From positions 62,001 through 126,000 of the forward strand of contig JAODTK010005918.1 in NCBI GenBank assembly GCA_026419785.1: a DNA stretch of 64,000 bases, written 5' to 3'. A program made the position numbers and the translations under genes. The notes beneath the pieces were generated by a model. The model ran no database searches and was not told the DNA's origin. It saw only the letters and a list, made by a program, of their open reading frames with translations. Positions 1 through 10,659 of the stretch are shown piece by piece. Within the stretch, counting starts at the first letter, position 1. Every line of letters begins with the position of its first letter. This DNA is from Sclerodactyla briareus. Its lineage: Eukaryota > Echinodermata > Holothuroidea > Dendrochirotida > Sclerodactylidae.

Positions 1-287
1 GGGCGTCCGCAACCTTACGATTGTTCGAAGACGTCTGTAAGGTTGCCATAAGCATAATTGACGTACGCAATCGATACGTCAGGAAGTTTGGATCTCGCCA
101 TATTAAATGCTGTTCCTTAGGAAAAGAAAAAACAAACCAAAACACACACAAAAGAAAACCCTCGGCTATACTGGGGCGAATGTCTGAATTGTTTTGTTTC
201 GGGCAGATCATGTTCACTCTGCCCCCATTGGGCGTTCGATCGCGTTTTTTGAAAAGTGGGGGGGACACTCGAATGTCAAATACCATC

Positions 288-309
288 AAAAAAAAAAAAA
301 AAAAAAAAA
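288..309. repeat. Poly-A run of about 22
   Basis: An uninterrupted A tract inside the left arm of element C. The matching position in the right copy (near 46,990) has no such run, so it arose or expanded after the copies separated, or its length is an assembly artefact. Confidence 0.8.
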
Positions 310-868
310 TCTAATCGGAGCGCCACCATCGTTTCGCGCGGAGCGAGTCAAAGAATTTTCAGATCTTCATACCTCCAGATCGCCGGGAACGCACCTTGCC
401 AGGCTCAATAGCAACCCCTGGTCATGTGTGATTTGAGTAAAAAAGACAGACAAAAGTTGTCATTGTGGCATACTAAGATTTTCAACGAATTCACGCAATG
501 GTATTCGGTTTTGGTTTTTTTTCTTTCTTTCCACTCTGGTCTTTGTTTGCGGGGGCTCCAGGGGTCTAAGAACGGAGTCCCTGGTGGGAACAAAGGGAAA
601 AGCCCTAGGCGTATGGACCATTTTTCCATTAGGAGCAGAAATTTTGTGCCGAACTTTCTTACGAGTCGCATTTCAATTGGAAAGTACCTACGGCGCGCTG
701 CGGCCGTGCTCGCGAATTTTTTTTTGGTGCATGTTTTCCTGTGCATTTTCTCGAAAGAAAGCTGCCGAAAATTCAGGCATTTTGTGCACTTTTACCAAGA
801 CCTTTTTCCTCCCAAATTTTCCACCCGCAATTAATTACCGTCCGAATTTTGCATCTCGAAAATTGGAG

Positions 869-887
869 TGGGGGGGGGGGGGGGGGA
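869..887. repeat. Poly-G tract, about 17
   Basis: Homopolymer G in element C. Comparable tracts occur at 2,869-2,890, 6,420-6,431, 6,464-6,475 and 19,381-19,395, with C tracts at 7,980-7,992, 16,476-16,493 and 37,954-37,969. They cluster at or near transposon ends and are potential G-quadruplex or polymerase-slippage sites. Confidence 0.85.
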
Positions 888-1781
888 CAGTCTTCCCACA
901 AGGCTTCTGAAATTATCGAGTGAAACAAAATGATTCGAATCACTACATCGCATATTTACCCCTACAACGCCTGGAAGAGAAAGGCCATTGCGCGCGAAAC
1001 ATTTATGCACTTTTGGCTATTGATTGAAATTCGAACCTCTGTATATTAAAACATGGGTTAATCGCTTCGATTCGGCCTATAGTCGGATCAGATCTCACCA
1101 GGGGTCCGCTCCCATCGGGCGGTTTCTACATAAAATTCCAGGGTGGTGTGAATCATTTTGAGACCGCAAGATTATCGTGAGACCGAATCTTATCATCGTT
1201 TTGTCCCAGCCAGGCGAGCGCCCGTGCGGTCGTGGAGGAACTGTGGTTTTCCCGACTGGGGGCCAATCGTTATTCTGCTAGTGATCTTGTTGCCTAGACT
1301 GATCGGGGAAGGGGTCTAAGGGGAGTGGGTTCCCCCTCGCCCCCCTTTGGGAATTTTGGAGACCTGACAACACCCTCAGACACAAAATGTGCACGCTTAG
1401 TTTTACGATATTCTAGCAGAATTACTATTAAAATATTCTATGTTTCTGCCAACATATTTTTTCCCGACTACTTAACTGTGTGGTTAGATAATGTGGTGTC
1501 AAAACGGTCTGTAACTAGGCTACATGATCACCGGTGCACTCTATTTGGTTATCATGATAAGATTACTAGATTGCTGTAGTACGCTGGATGAGTTTGACGC
1601 GTGATTTTCTCTAAGTGCTCGAACTTATTCACATATGATGACTGGTACATGGAAGATTGAAGAGAATTGGCATTCACTCATGGGCTTTCATAGCCCAGAG
1701 CTGATACCGATATCAATAATTGTCCCGGTGGGGGCTGAAACTTGGCACACATGTCCTCATAGTTTAATCAATTCCCTGCAC

Positions 1782-2781
1782 CAGTGGTGTCACCAGACCG
1801 TTCAAATTAGGGGGGGGAACAGACATTCTGTGGGGTGGGGCACGAGAATACTATCTTATCGGAGCGCCACCATAGGTTGCGGCGGAGCGTACGAGGAAAT
1901 TTTGGTTGCGCAAGCCCCCCCATATGTCCGGAAACGACTCTCCGGCGTTTTATGGCTGCGTTGTACCAAGCTTGTTTTTCAATCTGGGCATTTTGTGATC
2001 ACAAATGCTGTAATCGGTCGGTGGACATTTTAGTTATTTGTCAGACCTCGGTCTTACTGATGCCCCGACTTTTTGGCCAGAATTTTCAATATTTGTGTCT
2101 CCATACTACTGTTCCACCAGGGATGCGCAAAGCGCGTTAATTTTTCTGGGTTTTCCGCACATCTGGAAAACCGGAACTCACCAGAAAATTTGGGACTTGG
2201 CTATCTTCAGCTCTACAGTCCCAACTATGATATGACGCCAGTAGCAGTTTTACAACCCGGAGAAAACTCGTTGAAATTGAAGCAGTCTGATACCTAAGCT
2301 ACTACAGTTCCGAATTGTGCGTGGTCGAGGTAGAGGAAACGGACGAGGCTAATGGGTTTAGTAATCCTAAAAAAAAAAAAAGGGGGAGGTGACTGTGTTT
2401 TTCACAAGGTCAATGAGAATGTTGTTGTATATTCCAGTCATTTCACCACCAGTATGGTATGAGTTAGGGGCTCAATGAGGTAGAAATTCCCATGGTGATG
2501 CACGGAGATAACGGGGAAAGCGACGGACACGAAATCCACACACTATTACACGCGCGAAGCGCGAATGCTTTTCCCTTTTTCGCATTCGGGCGAATTTGGG
2601 CACCATTACTGCCTTCTGTGGTGTATTTGTTTGTTGTGTTTTGCCAGATCTATTTAAAACTGGTAATCGAATACTGACTACGAATTTTTTCTTCGGAAAA
2701 ACACTAATCTCATTTGGGGGCACACGGGGGCACAGGGTTTTCGAAGGGGCAACAAGCCCCGCTGCCCTGGCGACGCCACTG
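1782..2781. mobile_element. hAT-type non-autonomous insertion A, 1.0 kb, nested in insertion B
   Basis: The termini are CAGTGGTGTCACCAG at the left and, reverse-complemented, CAGTGGCGTCGCCAG at the right: 13 of 15 identical. The flanking 8-mers are ccctgcac (1774-1781) and tcctgcac (2782-2789), 7 of 8 identical, as expected for the 8-bp duplication of hAT transposases. A G-rich tract follows the left TIR. No transposase-like frame is seen. A related terminus (AGTGGTGTCGCCAGAC) lies near 56,187. Confidence 0.78.
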
Positions 2782-2868
2782 TCCTGCACACCTCGGACGT
2801 GCGCCAACGCCACCTATTTTTTCTTACAATTCCTCCCCCGACTTTCTTCCTCCGCTTTGCTCCCCACG

Positions 2869-2890
2869 GGGGGGGGGGGGGGGGGGGGGG
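2869..2890. repeat. Poly-G tract, about 22
   Basis: The longest G homopolymer in the window, inside hAT-type insertion B just outside insertion A. It probably belongs to a G-rich transposon subterminal region; its exact length is unreliable in any assembly. Confidence 0.85.
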
Positions 2891-5800
2891 CCCTGCTCCG
2901 GCTGGCGCGCGCCCTGCATTGTATACGTCCGCTTTTTCGAATGTAGTTTACAGGTGGGTACGAATATATCGTAATTAGGTTTCAAAGTGAGGTGAAACGC
3001 AGTTCCTTTTTTATTAACTCTTGTCCTAACTACCAGGAATTCCAGAATGCACATCGCAACATACACTCAAATTTAGATTTTTTTACAATCTAACGATTTA
3101 ATTAACAACATGCAGTTGGCATATCATTAGGGGACACAAACCCAATGCAACTTCGTTATATCCACATCATGATTTGGGAACGCCTGTGCCTATTTTTACG
3201 ACGGCCGACCTCCATTCGGTGACCCCCGATCAAAGCACTGATATTCGGCGACCAATCTTAGGCAATTCTGCCCACCGATCAACACTTGCATCCAAATTCA
3301 ATGCCCTTTATAACACGCTCCCAACCATGTCCTTAGTCCCGTAGTCGGTCCCTTTTGGCTCATGACGGAACTTAAGAACTGTCTTCACAAGTTTAAACTT
3401 AGAGAAACTTCTCACTCGATGCCGAAGTTATCGAACAGTCCTCAATCAGGCAGAGGCACCTCTTTAGTAGAAAATCGTAAGTCAGGGCTAATAAATCTAA
3501 TCAATTTTTCAACTCGACGAGCGGAGACCGACGACCTTTTTGTCGCCCCGAGACCGACTTCTGATTTTTCACAGGGGGGTGGTCACACCCCCACCCCCCC
3601 CCTCCCGTATTTACGCCCTGTCCGCACCTGGCATGAGGGACATAAGACACTTTCCAACGCGATTTAGTGTTTGGTTAGTCAAACATTGAATCAGTTTAGA
3701 CAGATCTCTAATTATGGATCATCACTGTGAACCACCTCACACCGCTATAATAAAATGACACAGGTTGCAACGGTACACGTTCACAAATGTTCAGTATATT
3801 GGGGCAGAACAACCTTTCCCAGACCGAAAAGGTAAGTGGATTCCATTGCAGTCAATATGCACAACACCGACTTAATTCAGTATAGTGATGCGCGCGTTTT
3901 GTTTGTGTTTTTGAATATCTTTGAGTATATAAGTTCGCCACCAGAATAATAATTAAAACTTTTTCATTTTTTACTTTGCCCATTTTAATTTCCTCGGGCG
4001 TCCGACTTTGTGTATTTATCCTGCAACCCGGCTGCAACCCGGCCCGAACCAGTCTCGGATATTAAGACTAATTCGCCCCAAGTTGGGTTCTGTCCGCGCC
4101 GTGGTATTCCCTTACCATCCTTACTATGGGCAGAGATTTACAATTCACCTACTACTTGGGGTTGAAGGAGAAAATAAAATGAAAATAAATGTTTGCCAAT
4201 GAGCGTTAGTCGGTGTATCTGCTAGGACTATTTCCAAGGGCGCAGTCTATGTGGGGGTAAGTGATCTCCAACTTATGTAAGTCCTCCGTACATATATATG
4301 TGTTTTCACTCTTGACCGCCTGGGACCCTCAACTTTCATTCAGCCAGGAGAATTGCGCCCTTGACTATTACGCAAATCCAATGTGATGCCAGTGCAAGCT
4401 TGTTTGAGCACATCAGTGAACAATTGAGTCCTCATGCAATCGTAGACGACTGCCTAATAATAAATTCGGAAGGAGAAGAAATTGCTGTTGAGCTGACGTA
4501 TGTTACTGGACCCTTCTATTAGGGCAGAATATGTTTTGCCTAAATCTTAAGAGTATGACGACAGAAAAGCAGCCCCGCGCGCGAAGCGTAAAATTTTGCA
4601 TTTTTCTCGGGCGTTTGATTGAAACTTCAGGCCAGCAGCAGACAATTTTGGGCATTTTTCATTTTTTCTGTCCAAAGTTTTTGAATTGTTTGTCAATTTT
4701 TACCCGAATTTTGGATCTCATAATCACTTATTGACGCTCTTCGGAAGGGCTAACGCAAGTAAAACGCATTTGGTAGGTCTGAGCCAGAAGTCAAAGCATC
4801 AGATTTACCATAGTAAATTGTGAACAAATTATGTAGCTGAGTTCCAACTGGGGCATAACTCAAAATGATTTTATTGGGTGAAGGTATTTTCGCCCGCGAG
4901 ATTAGTAAGTGCCATGTGATTTCATGTTGCAAAAAGAAAGTAAATCCGTCAACTAAGATCTAATTGTATTTCACTCTGTCGGCAGCAGTGACGTTAGACA
5001 TTTCTAGACAAGACTAGGCGAGGGGCTAACTTATTAGGGCCCTGTTGGGGTCTCAGGGTTTACCCGGCCCTTTTGAAAAGTGTTGACTTTAGGTGCAAAT
5101 CCATGCTCTAAAATGTGATTTTTTTTGTGCCAAAATGTGCTGACCACCAAGGGCAGTACGTTTCTCTTCTTTTGGTTTATTGGCCTGAATCCTATCTTTC
5201 ATGAGACCACCTCAGTTGGGGTCTAGGGGAAAAGGCCTGGAAGTCAGACCGGTTAGCCCATTCTAGAGAACCCGAGATTATCAATTTTTCGTTTTTCCTC
5301 GATACATTCTTTCCGATTCTTTCGACGGAAAATTTGACTGAATATCACAAAGTTGTTCGAATTTTGTTGGGCAATTCATGAAGGTACAACCGTCCACAGA
5401 AGTCCAAAGGTGCTAGTTTCGCATGGTTCTCCGGTATAGCCTATGATTTGAAAAAATGCTTCTAATCTTTGCTAGAATTACATTTCTTCCTGGGTTCCTG
5501 TAACATAACATATTCATTCCTATATAGCGCATTATACAATGTAGGAAATATCTCGACGCGCCCCACAATTTTTTGCTGTCTCGTTTCGGACCAGGGGCCA
5601 CGGACTGCTGGAATTGAAGTGCAAGATATATATTGTTCAAGTTGGAGTGCATCGTATATCTTCAGCTGGCTAGAAATGCCATGTCTGGAGAGCAATTTGT
5701 AAAATATAGTCCCGGAATTACAAAATTGCACGCAAACAAATATTTGCCCGGACCTCTACTCACGTGGCCCGTGTCTACCGACTGCAGCGAAACAACTATC

Positions 5801-6518
5801 AGGATACCGAAACGGACAATTTTTTTGCATACTTCTTGGACATCGATAAAATCACAACGTCCAAACTTGACAAGATTGACAAACTTTCGCTCAGTCATCG
5901 GGCTTTCTACAAGAGAAATCAGCAATCTGCTGACATTGTGGGCAGTTTATCAACTTTGGCAGATTTGTCTGCCTGAAGTGCGCTATCCATCTGTCCAAAG
6001 GCGGTTGTTCCTCGATGTGCAACTTCCATAATGTGTTGGAGCAGTCGGACTCCTCATCTGCCTCGTATGCCGACGCCGCTTCGTGTTAATAATCAAAATA
6101 ACATTTTATTGTGAATTTACCTTTGTTTCAAAAGAAAAGGAGAATAGTTTCACTTATGTTTCTGAGTGAGAAACCTTGCATGAAATTCATATCGCAGAAT
6201 ATGCTTCAAAAATGCCTCGCTCACGACACTTTGGAAACAATAGTCACAGGTCGTCTGCGCGCGCAGCGCGCGGAAATTTTTTGCACAATCAGGTTGGAAT
6301 AAAGGCCACTGTGGTCTTTGTGAGGCTGCTTTCTCAATATTTTCATCCACACAGACACTAAACGAATACGTGGCAGAAATGGACATTTAGTTTCGTCTTC
6401 ATCGAGGATCAAAAAGTGTGGGGGGGGGGGACATTTGATATGATGTCCCCCCACTTCGAAAAGTGGGGGGGGGGGAAGACGTGTCCCCCTGTCCCCCCCC
6501 CCAGGATCGACGCCCATG

Positions 6519-7085
6519 CTTGACCCAGTAGTAACGTGTTTGAATGACTTCATTAGTTCATGAAACCGGGCGCTACCGAGGGAGTGATTGTGGTGTGGGC
6601 TGGTAAGGCAGTGTGTCATGTATATCGGGTGTGGTGCCATCGATCTAGCAACACCAACGAAACAGCAAGGATGATGTCGACGGGACGCTGAAGGAATATT
6701 TCCGGCACAGGCGACAGCAAAGCATATCGAAAGCTAGCTCTAGTATCTAAGTAAGATATATTATATTATATCATGCTTTCTTGCGGCCAACACGGGAGGC
6801 ATTATCTGGCTATACAGGAAAACACTCCCATCTCTTATGCCAATGTTGTTGTTGACGACAGCGGTAGGCCTGGACATCGTGTGCAGTAATTTCATATCAT
6901 GATTGTTATATAATGATTGACTGACGTTTTCACCTAATTAATGAAGTGTTTGTTGTAGTTTGTATATAATATATTAGTTTCCACCAACAGTGATGAGGTC
7001 TCTAGGCCTGGTCTTTTGTCTCGGTCTCGAAACCTCATTTTCCTGGTGTCGAAATAGGCATAAGTTAATTTCAGATTAGACGTCT
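6519..7085. other. Non-coding stretch right of element C
   Basis: No frame with protein-like composition, no recognisable repeat and no RNA gene. AT-rich between 6,720 and 7,000. Confidence 0.5.
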
Positions 7086-7130
7086 ACAACTCATACTAGC
7101 ACAGGCTTAGTATCTTACTATTCAGTCATA

Positions 7131-7258
7131 GATGACAAGAAGTATGACACACTCGTATCGGCAATTCTTAACACTACCAGTGGAAGCCCAGAAAATTGTT
7201 GGTCTGAACTCACTCAGATCGCAAGAAACGGCATTTCTCAAGACATTTAGACCATATC
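7131..7258 (+). CDS. Possible isolated exon, product unknown
   Basis: A pyrimidine-rich stretch ending in attcag (to about 7,126) precedes a frame reading VIDDKKYDTLVSAILNTTSG and continuing SPENCWSELTQIARNGISQDI to a stop at about 7,252. Composition is protein-like, with few hydrophobic runs and mixed charge. I do not recognise the family. It lies 0.9 kb upstream of the VWD exon on the same strand but nothing ties them together. Coordinates are approximate; it could be chance. Confidence 0.22.
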
Positions 7259-7445
7259 AAATTCTCGAAAAAATACTCCATACATTTTTCAATTTGCACA
7301 AGTCTCCTTCTATTCCTTCGTTGGTAAAATACACCAACTTGTTGACAACCATGAAAAAACCATTTGATGTGAGGCGAAAAACAAAACTATAAGGGATGGG
7401 GACGTAGAGTAGAATGCAAATGTTGCATTTTTTATAATCTTCTCG

Positions 7446-7593
7446 CCTGCAAAAATATACCATACAAATGCTGTACACGAGGTTTATTTTAGAACAATGA
7501 CATTCGTAACCGACTATACCCGAACCTTTGCCTTTATAGGCTTCGAAAAAATCATACGATCATGTTACGAGGCATACGGTATATTTTTGCAGG
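7446..7593. repeat. 16-bp perfect inverted repeat, 148-bp unit (MITE-like)
   Basis: cctgcaaaaatatacc at 7446-7461 is exactly reverse-complemented at 7578-7593. The interior is not palindromic. This may be a small MITE with 16-bp TIRs; no clear target duplication flanks it. Confidence 0.5.
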
Positions 7594-8132
7594 TAACAAC
7601 ATTTACAAAGAGGTTCAAAACATTCGAGTCACGTTCCAACCAAACACATTAAAAACGTGTGTCATAAAACTGCATCAACGATTTTTTTGAGTCGACGGCT
7701 GACATTAAAGATGCATTGAGAGTTTGACTTGACTTCCTGCGGGCGTTAAGGACTATGCATGTATTCCTCCATTTTTCTGGTTTTAGAAGTAGCCTAAACC
7801 AGTGATATTCAACACTAGTTAAAGGGTTACGGAACACGACAATTTATTTCCCCTCCTCAGTAAGAGAGGCGAGTTGGTGACTTAGGTTCCTGGGCATCAG
7901 CGCTCTTGGTCTCTATTAGCCAATATAAGTCAAGTACTGACAAGCCCGAGAGGTCTCATTCCCCTTTCCGACACCGCAAACCCCCCCCCCCCTAGTTTTC
8001 CTGAGTTCCCTCGGGTTTTACCGGTGAATTGCAGGTCGATATAGGCTACTCCAAGCGAAGGCATTATAGATGCCCCCATAGAGGCGTGCCCTGTGATCAG
8101 CTCCAATATTTCCTTCTTTCTCTCAACTCCAG

Positions 8133-8460
8133 CCCCAAAGTAGTGCCAGATCTTTTGGGGACCCTCATTACAGCACCTTTGATAATGTCATGTATACGGC
8201 TTCGCCGGGGAGTGCAGCTACAGGGTGGCTCGACACCTGTGGGCATCTCCGCAACCTGCCCGCCTTCCGGATCGTCGCAGCAATGAGATTTAATTGATGG
8301 ATGTTAAATCCAGCACAATACAGACCATAAGGCTATCTGTCTATGGGAAGAGCTTCGTCCAGGAGAGTGACGGCCGGGCGTCAGTCGGCGGCGTCTACAT
8401 CGAGTCATTCCCTTACTTGGATGAGGATGGCGTTGTGATATCATACAGCTTCTCTAGCTG
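8133..8460 (+). CDS. VWD (von Willebrand factor type D) domain exon, frameshifted
   Basis: After a long pyrimidine tract ending ctccag (8121-8132), an open phase starts PQSSARSFGDPHYSTFDNV, the hallmark start of a VWD domain (GDPHY-TFD, 8157-8186). After a +1 shift it continues FAGECSYRVARHL (about 8,200-8,240), then after further shifts FRIVAA (about 8,260) and IRLSVYG...GGVYIESFPYLDEDGVVISY (8,318-8,440). These match the order of conserved VWD blocks: GTCSY-like cysteine, F-V/I strand, I-V--G strand, and V-G---LPY followed by G-V-I. The frame closes on tagctg|gttaagt, a plausible donor at 8,461. VWD domains occur in secreted multidomain proteins such as mucins, zonadhesin-like proteins and lipid-transfer proteins; which one cannot be told. 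At least three 1-2-nt shifts break it. Confidence 0.6.
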
Positions 8461-8992
8461 GTTAAGTCATAATACTCATTAACTTGTTATAGGCACCATC
8501 ATTCTTAGATATATCAGATGAGCGCCCCCTTGATTGAACTCCTAGGGTCATACAGTAAATACATAGGTGGGTGGAACCACTGCTCCTTGTTTGATGTCAT
8601 AGTTAGGCTACATAATCAAAGGCCACACATCGAATGGAGTTTGGGCAAAAATGGGCTCATTATGTGCATTGATTGCAAGGTTGCAACCGCTGGCTAAGAG
8701 TAGCATGTGGTGGGATCAAGGCTGTCACGAGAAATGTGTTGTGTGTGTGCTGTGGGAAGGTGGAAATATAGGGAGGATTTCCCAAATATGCAGGGGTCAT
8801 GACCTTCTGATTCTCCAGCAGCCTCAGTGGCTACATCCTTGGTGCATTGTATCACACTTGTTATGTTCTACTGAATCTGAGCGGACATGCTAAGAAACTG
8901 TTGCAAGTCTTGATCAACTCACCCCACATAAACAATGCCTATGTAGCTTCATAGCATTTTCACATCCGCGATGATGAGGTGGGGTGCATAGT
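8461..8992. other. Putative intron/intergenic sequence after the VWD exon
   Basis: No second VWD, C8 or TIL block is recognisable. A cysteine-containing frame near 8,690-8,760 (QGCHEKCVVCV) might recall a TIL-like fragment, but spacing and context are insufficient. Confidence 0.4.
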
Positions 8993-9190
8993 CCAGCGCG
9001 CCCTTCGAAGGATTCAATTTCTATGAAGGCTGCGTCAGCGCGCCCCTTGAAGGATTCCTCCCTCTGAGTGTGCGCAGCGCGCCCCTCGAAAAATTCAACT
9101 TCTATGAGGGTTGCGCCAGCGTGCCCCTTGAAGGACCAATCTCTATGAGGGTTGCGCAAGCGCACCCCTCGAAGAATTCAATCCCTATGA
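8993..9190. repeat. Minisatellite, 5 units of about 41 bp
   Basis: Units begin with cagcgcgccccttgaagga or a close variant and continue to ctatgagggttgcg. Starts near 8,993, 9,036, 9,075, 9,117 and 9,158. Each carries a GCGCGC core; units are 10-20% divergent. Confidence 0.75.
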
Positions 9191-10542
9191 TAGTTTAGCC
9201 TTTCTCAAAACTTCTATTTCGCAGCATAAATCACATAATTGTGATCGTGCAAATAAATTGTTTTTTTTCTCAACTGAATAATCAGATTTGATGTTCATGG
9301 ACGGAACTTGAATATTGAGGTTATTCCATATTCATATGTGGTCCTGTTACCTGTGGAGTAGTTTCGGTAGAATCTTGTTGGACTTGCTCTTCTTCTAATC
9401 ATATGCCTCTCCAGAATGTTCCAGATCGAAGTTATGTTCACTTATGAGATGTGCCAGGAAGGAACGTACAAAGGGGTAATTTTATGGTAATGAAGGAAAA
9501 TGAAGTAACCAGTTGCAATATTGTTATTTTACACAAGAATACTTGAGGAAACAGTAAACGAAAATACAGCTTTTTTTTTTCAATCTATGAAATCACTTCC
9601 GATCTGCATTACCTAGTTGTCGTTTTTTTACTAGATTTGATATCTTTGTATTTTGCCTCTTTTGCATTTTATAGAAAATGAGGCAGAACGGGGGAGTTTG
9701 CAAATCTTCTGGTTTTGTTTGCAATGCTGTGCGACTTTTCAGATTTTGGCATTCAATGACCATTTTGTATCTTTTGCTAACATTCCCAACATGATTATAA
9801 AAGTTGCTTTTCGTGACCAATTGGCGTTGAATGCACTTAACAATCGTGTGTTGCACCCCCCTGTTCCCGGACAGGGTGAGTGATTACTACGAGGGTCACA
9901 CACCATTGTGGCTTGATGCATCTTTCAGTCACTTAGAATGACTCACAATTCCTTCAAAATGAAACAACTAGCTGCTTGTTATTTTTCCATAGTATTGTCT
10001 ACATAATCAAAGTGACATAACACCCTACAGGCAAGGGCGGGGCGCAGGTTTTACGTAGGGAGTGGGGGGGGGCATATTTGGCATGATGCTGACATGGGGG
10101 AGGGGTCCTAAGAGGAGGGGGTGATTTTTTATCATTAATCCGCTTCGATGCAAAATGGTGCCACATTGGATACACTTTGGTGTAGGTGTATCTACGTCAA
10201 CGAGTTTTGACAAAATCCATAAATTCTGAAAAATTAAAATGCATGACAATTTTTCCCATCAGGTAAGTTCATTCGATACACCTGACAAAAAAAACCCCCG
10301 ATGAAACTGTATACGTTCTGTACGGGTAGGTAGGCAGGCTCACTTTTTTTAGAAAATAACATGTATTGTAGCCTAAGATGGTGGTATTAATAAAAAGCAA
10401 ATGACCAGTTGTAGTTAATTTTTTTGTAATTCCAAATAGAAATCACTCTAGGAAAGCAATTAGAACTTGAAGCAGTCTCAATCAGAACATCCACATTATA
10501 TCAAGGCGGGCAAAAAAAAACTGATATTTTACTCCTTCACCG
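9191..10542. other. Non-coding stretch
   Basis: Mostly AT-rich with no credible coding frame. A G-rich block at 10,035-10,125 resembles the subterminal G tracts of the hAT-type elements and may be a fragment of one. Confidence 0.5.
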
Positions 10543-10659
10543 TACACTCTAAAAAAATGTGGGTAAAATACTCCAATGAGTCGTTTTGAAGACTCCCCAT
10601 AGTAATGTCCCCAAATCACTCATTGAGTAACTTTAAAACACAATTTTTTTTAGAGTGTA
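10543..10659. mobile_element. 117-bp palindromic MITE
   Basis: Starts tacactctaaaaaaa and ends ttttttttagagtgta, so the ends are inverted repeats. The arms continue imperfectly inward: gtgggtaaaatactcc pairs roughly with the complement of gagtaactttaaaacac, and ccaatgagt faces actcattgag. Almost the whole unit could fold as a hairpin. The terminal TA on each side could be a TA target site of a Tc1/mariner-type element; this is inference. Confidence 0.65.

Larger units (their letters stand above)
1113..3620. mobile_element. hAT-type insertion B inside element C (8-bp target duplication)
   Basis: Element C is contiguous in its second copy but split here. The 8 bp before the insertion (tccgctcc, 1105-1112) and after it (tccgcacc, 3621-3628) match at 7 of 8 positions, and the second copy has a single tccgcacc (46,271-46,278, reverse strand): an empty site. 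The ends start CATCGGGCGGTTTCTAC and, inward from the right, CAGGGCGTAAATACG, a poorly conserved CA-GGGCG terminus compatible with hAT. No transposase is visible, so it is probably non-autonomous. It contains a further insertion at 1782-2781. Confidence 0.68.
226..6518 (+). mobile_element. Element C, left copy: large unclassified TIR DNA element, interrupted by nested insertions
   Basis: Defined by comparison with the inverted second copy at 43,941-47,054: the two match in the same order over their whole length apart from indels. The left end reads CATTGGGCGTTCGATC and the right end, read inward, CATGGGCGTCGATC; the right copy ends in CAGGGGCGTCGATC, so the TIR consensus is close to CAGGGGCGTCGATC. 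Both ends are followed by G-rich tracts. Without the 2.5-kb insertion (1113-3620) the element is about 3.8 kb. The flanking 8-mers (tctgcccc at 218-225, cttgaccc at 6519-6526) agree at only 5 of 8 positions, so no target duplication is proven. Short open stretches (4,400-4,520 and 5,764-5,976) hint at old coding sequence but match no transposase I know. The CAGGGG terminus recalls hAT; the superfamily remains open. Confidence 0.72.
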
